Shown: positions 5,738-5,795 of the stretch, in pieces | Position numbering within the stretch: the stretch's first letter is position 1 | Layout: every line of letters begins with the position of its first letter | Origin: Spirochaetaceae bacterium | Lineage (GTDB): Bacteria; Spirochaetota; Spirochaetia; Treponematales; Breznakiellaceae | Assembly (NCBI GenBank): GCA_031257135.1 | Contig: JAIRPH010000016.1 | Location: forward strand, 1-5,795 | DNA: 5,795 nucleotides | Direction: 5' to 3' | Notes under the pieces: generated by a model | Told to the model about the DNA's origin: nothing | The model's input: the letters and a program-made list of their open reading frames with translations, nothing else | Databases searched by the model: none | Translations under genes and position numbers: made by a program

Positions 5738-5795
5738 ATGGCTAATAGAGTGTATGGCTCTCGCATAGCTACAGTGCCAATTAATGGTGTGGCAA
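5738..5795 (+). CDS. Start of a plus-strand gene truncated by the window edge
   Basis: The frame from ATG at 5738 stays open to the last base (19 full codons: MANRVYGSRIATVPINGVA). GGAG (5727-5730) is 7 bases upstream, and a promoter lies about 57 bases upstream of the start codon. Too little is visible to name a product. The short length means an open frame alone is weak evidence; the SD and promoter are what support the call. Confidence 0.4.
   Translation, partial: MANRVYGSRIATVPINGVA

Overview
The window most resembles a chromosomal segment of a host-associated spirochaete, probably a Treponema-like organism. The signs are a spirochaete-style relaxed lipobox, several cell-envelope proteins without close functional families, a truncated Rpn-type nuclease gene with an alanine-rich tail, mid-range GC content, and clear Shine-Dalgarno and sigma70-type signals. 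This placement is inferred from sequence style; no marker gene is present.

Layout. (1) The left edge carries the 3' end of a plus-strand Rpn-family (PD-(D/E)XK) nuclease/transposase-like gene (1-303). (2) A 141-base gap between convergent genes holds several stem-loops without T-runs. (3) A minus-strand gene block occupies 445-4815. In transcription order it has a consensus-quality promoter (4815-4787), a small and possibly frameshifted lipoprotein-like ORF (4756-4574), a 512-residue lipoprotein (4464-2926), a 412-residue putative outer-membrane beta-barrel (2917-1679) and an MFS transporter (1659-445). The last three genes are tightly packed. The lipoprotein stop codon lies inside the ribosome binding site of the barrel gene. 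(4) Upstream of this block, also on the minus strand, is a 206-residue exported, probably barrel-forming protein (5456-4836). It has its own promoter, with an A-tract UP-like element and a perfect palindrome filling most of the -35/-10 spacer. (5) The right end (5457-5795) is intergenic. It holds a GC-rich patch with nested, mutually exclusive inverted repeats, a good plus-strand promoter, and the probable first codons of a plus-strand gene that leaves the window.

Working together. The lipoprotein, beta-barrel and MFS protein are predicted at the periplasmic/outer-membrane interface, the outer membrane and the inner membrane, respectively. Their co-transcription suggests a trans-envelope module, but no substrate can be read from the sequence. 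The lipoprotein/barrel pair, which I cannot assign to a characterised family, is the best candidate for undescribed biology here. The evidence is gene arrangement and protein architecture only.
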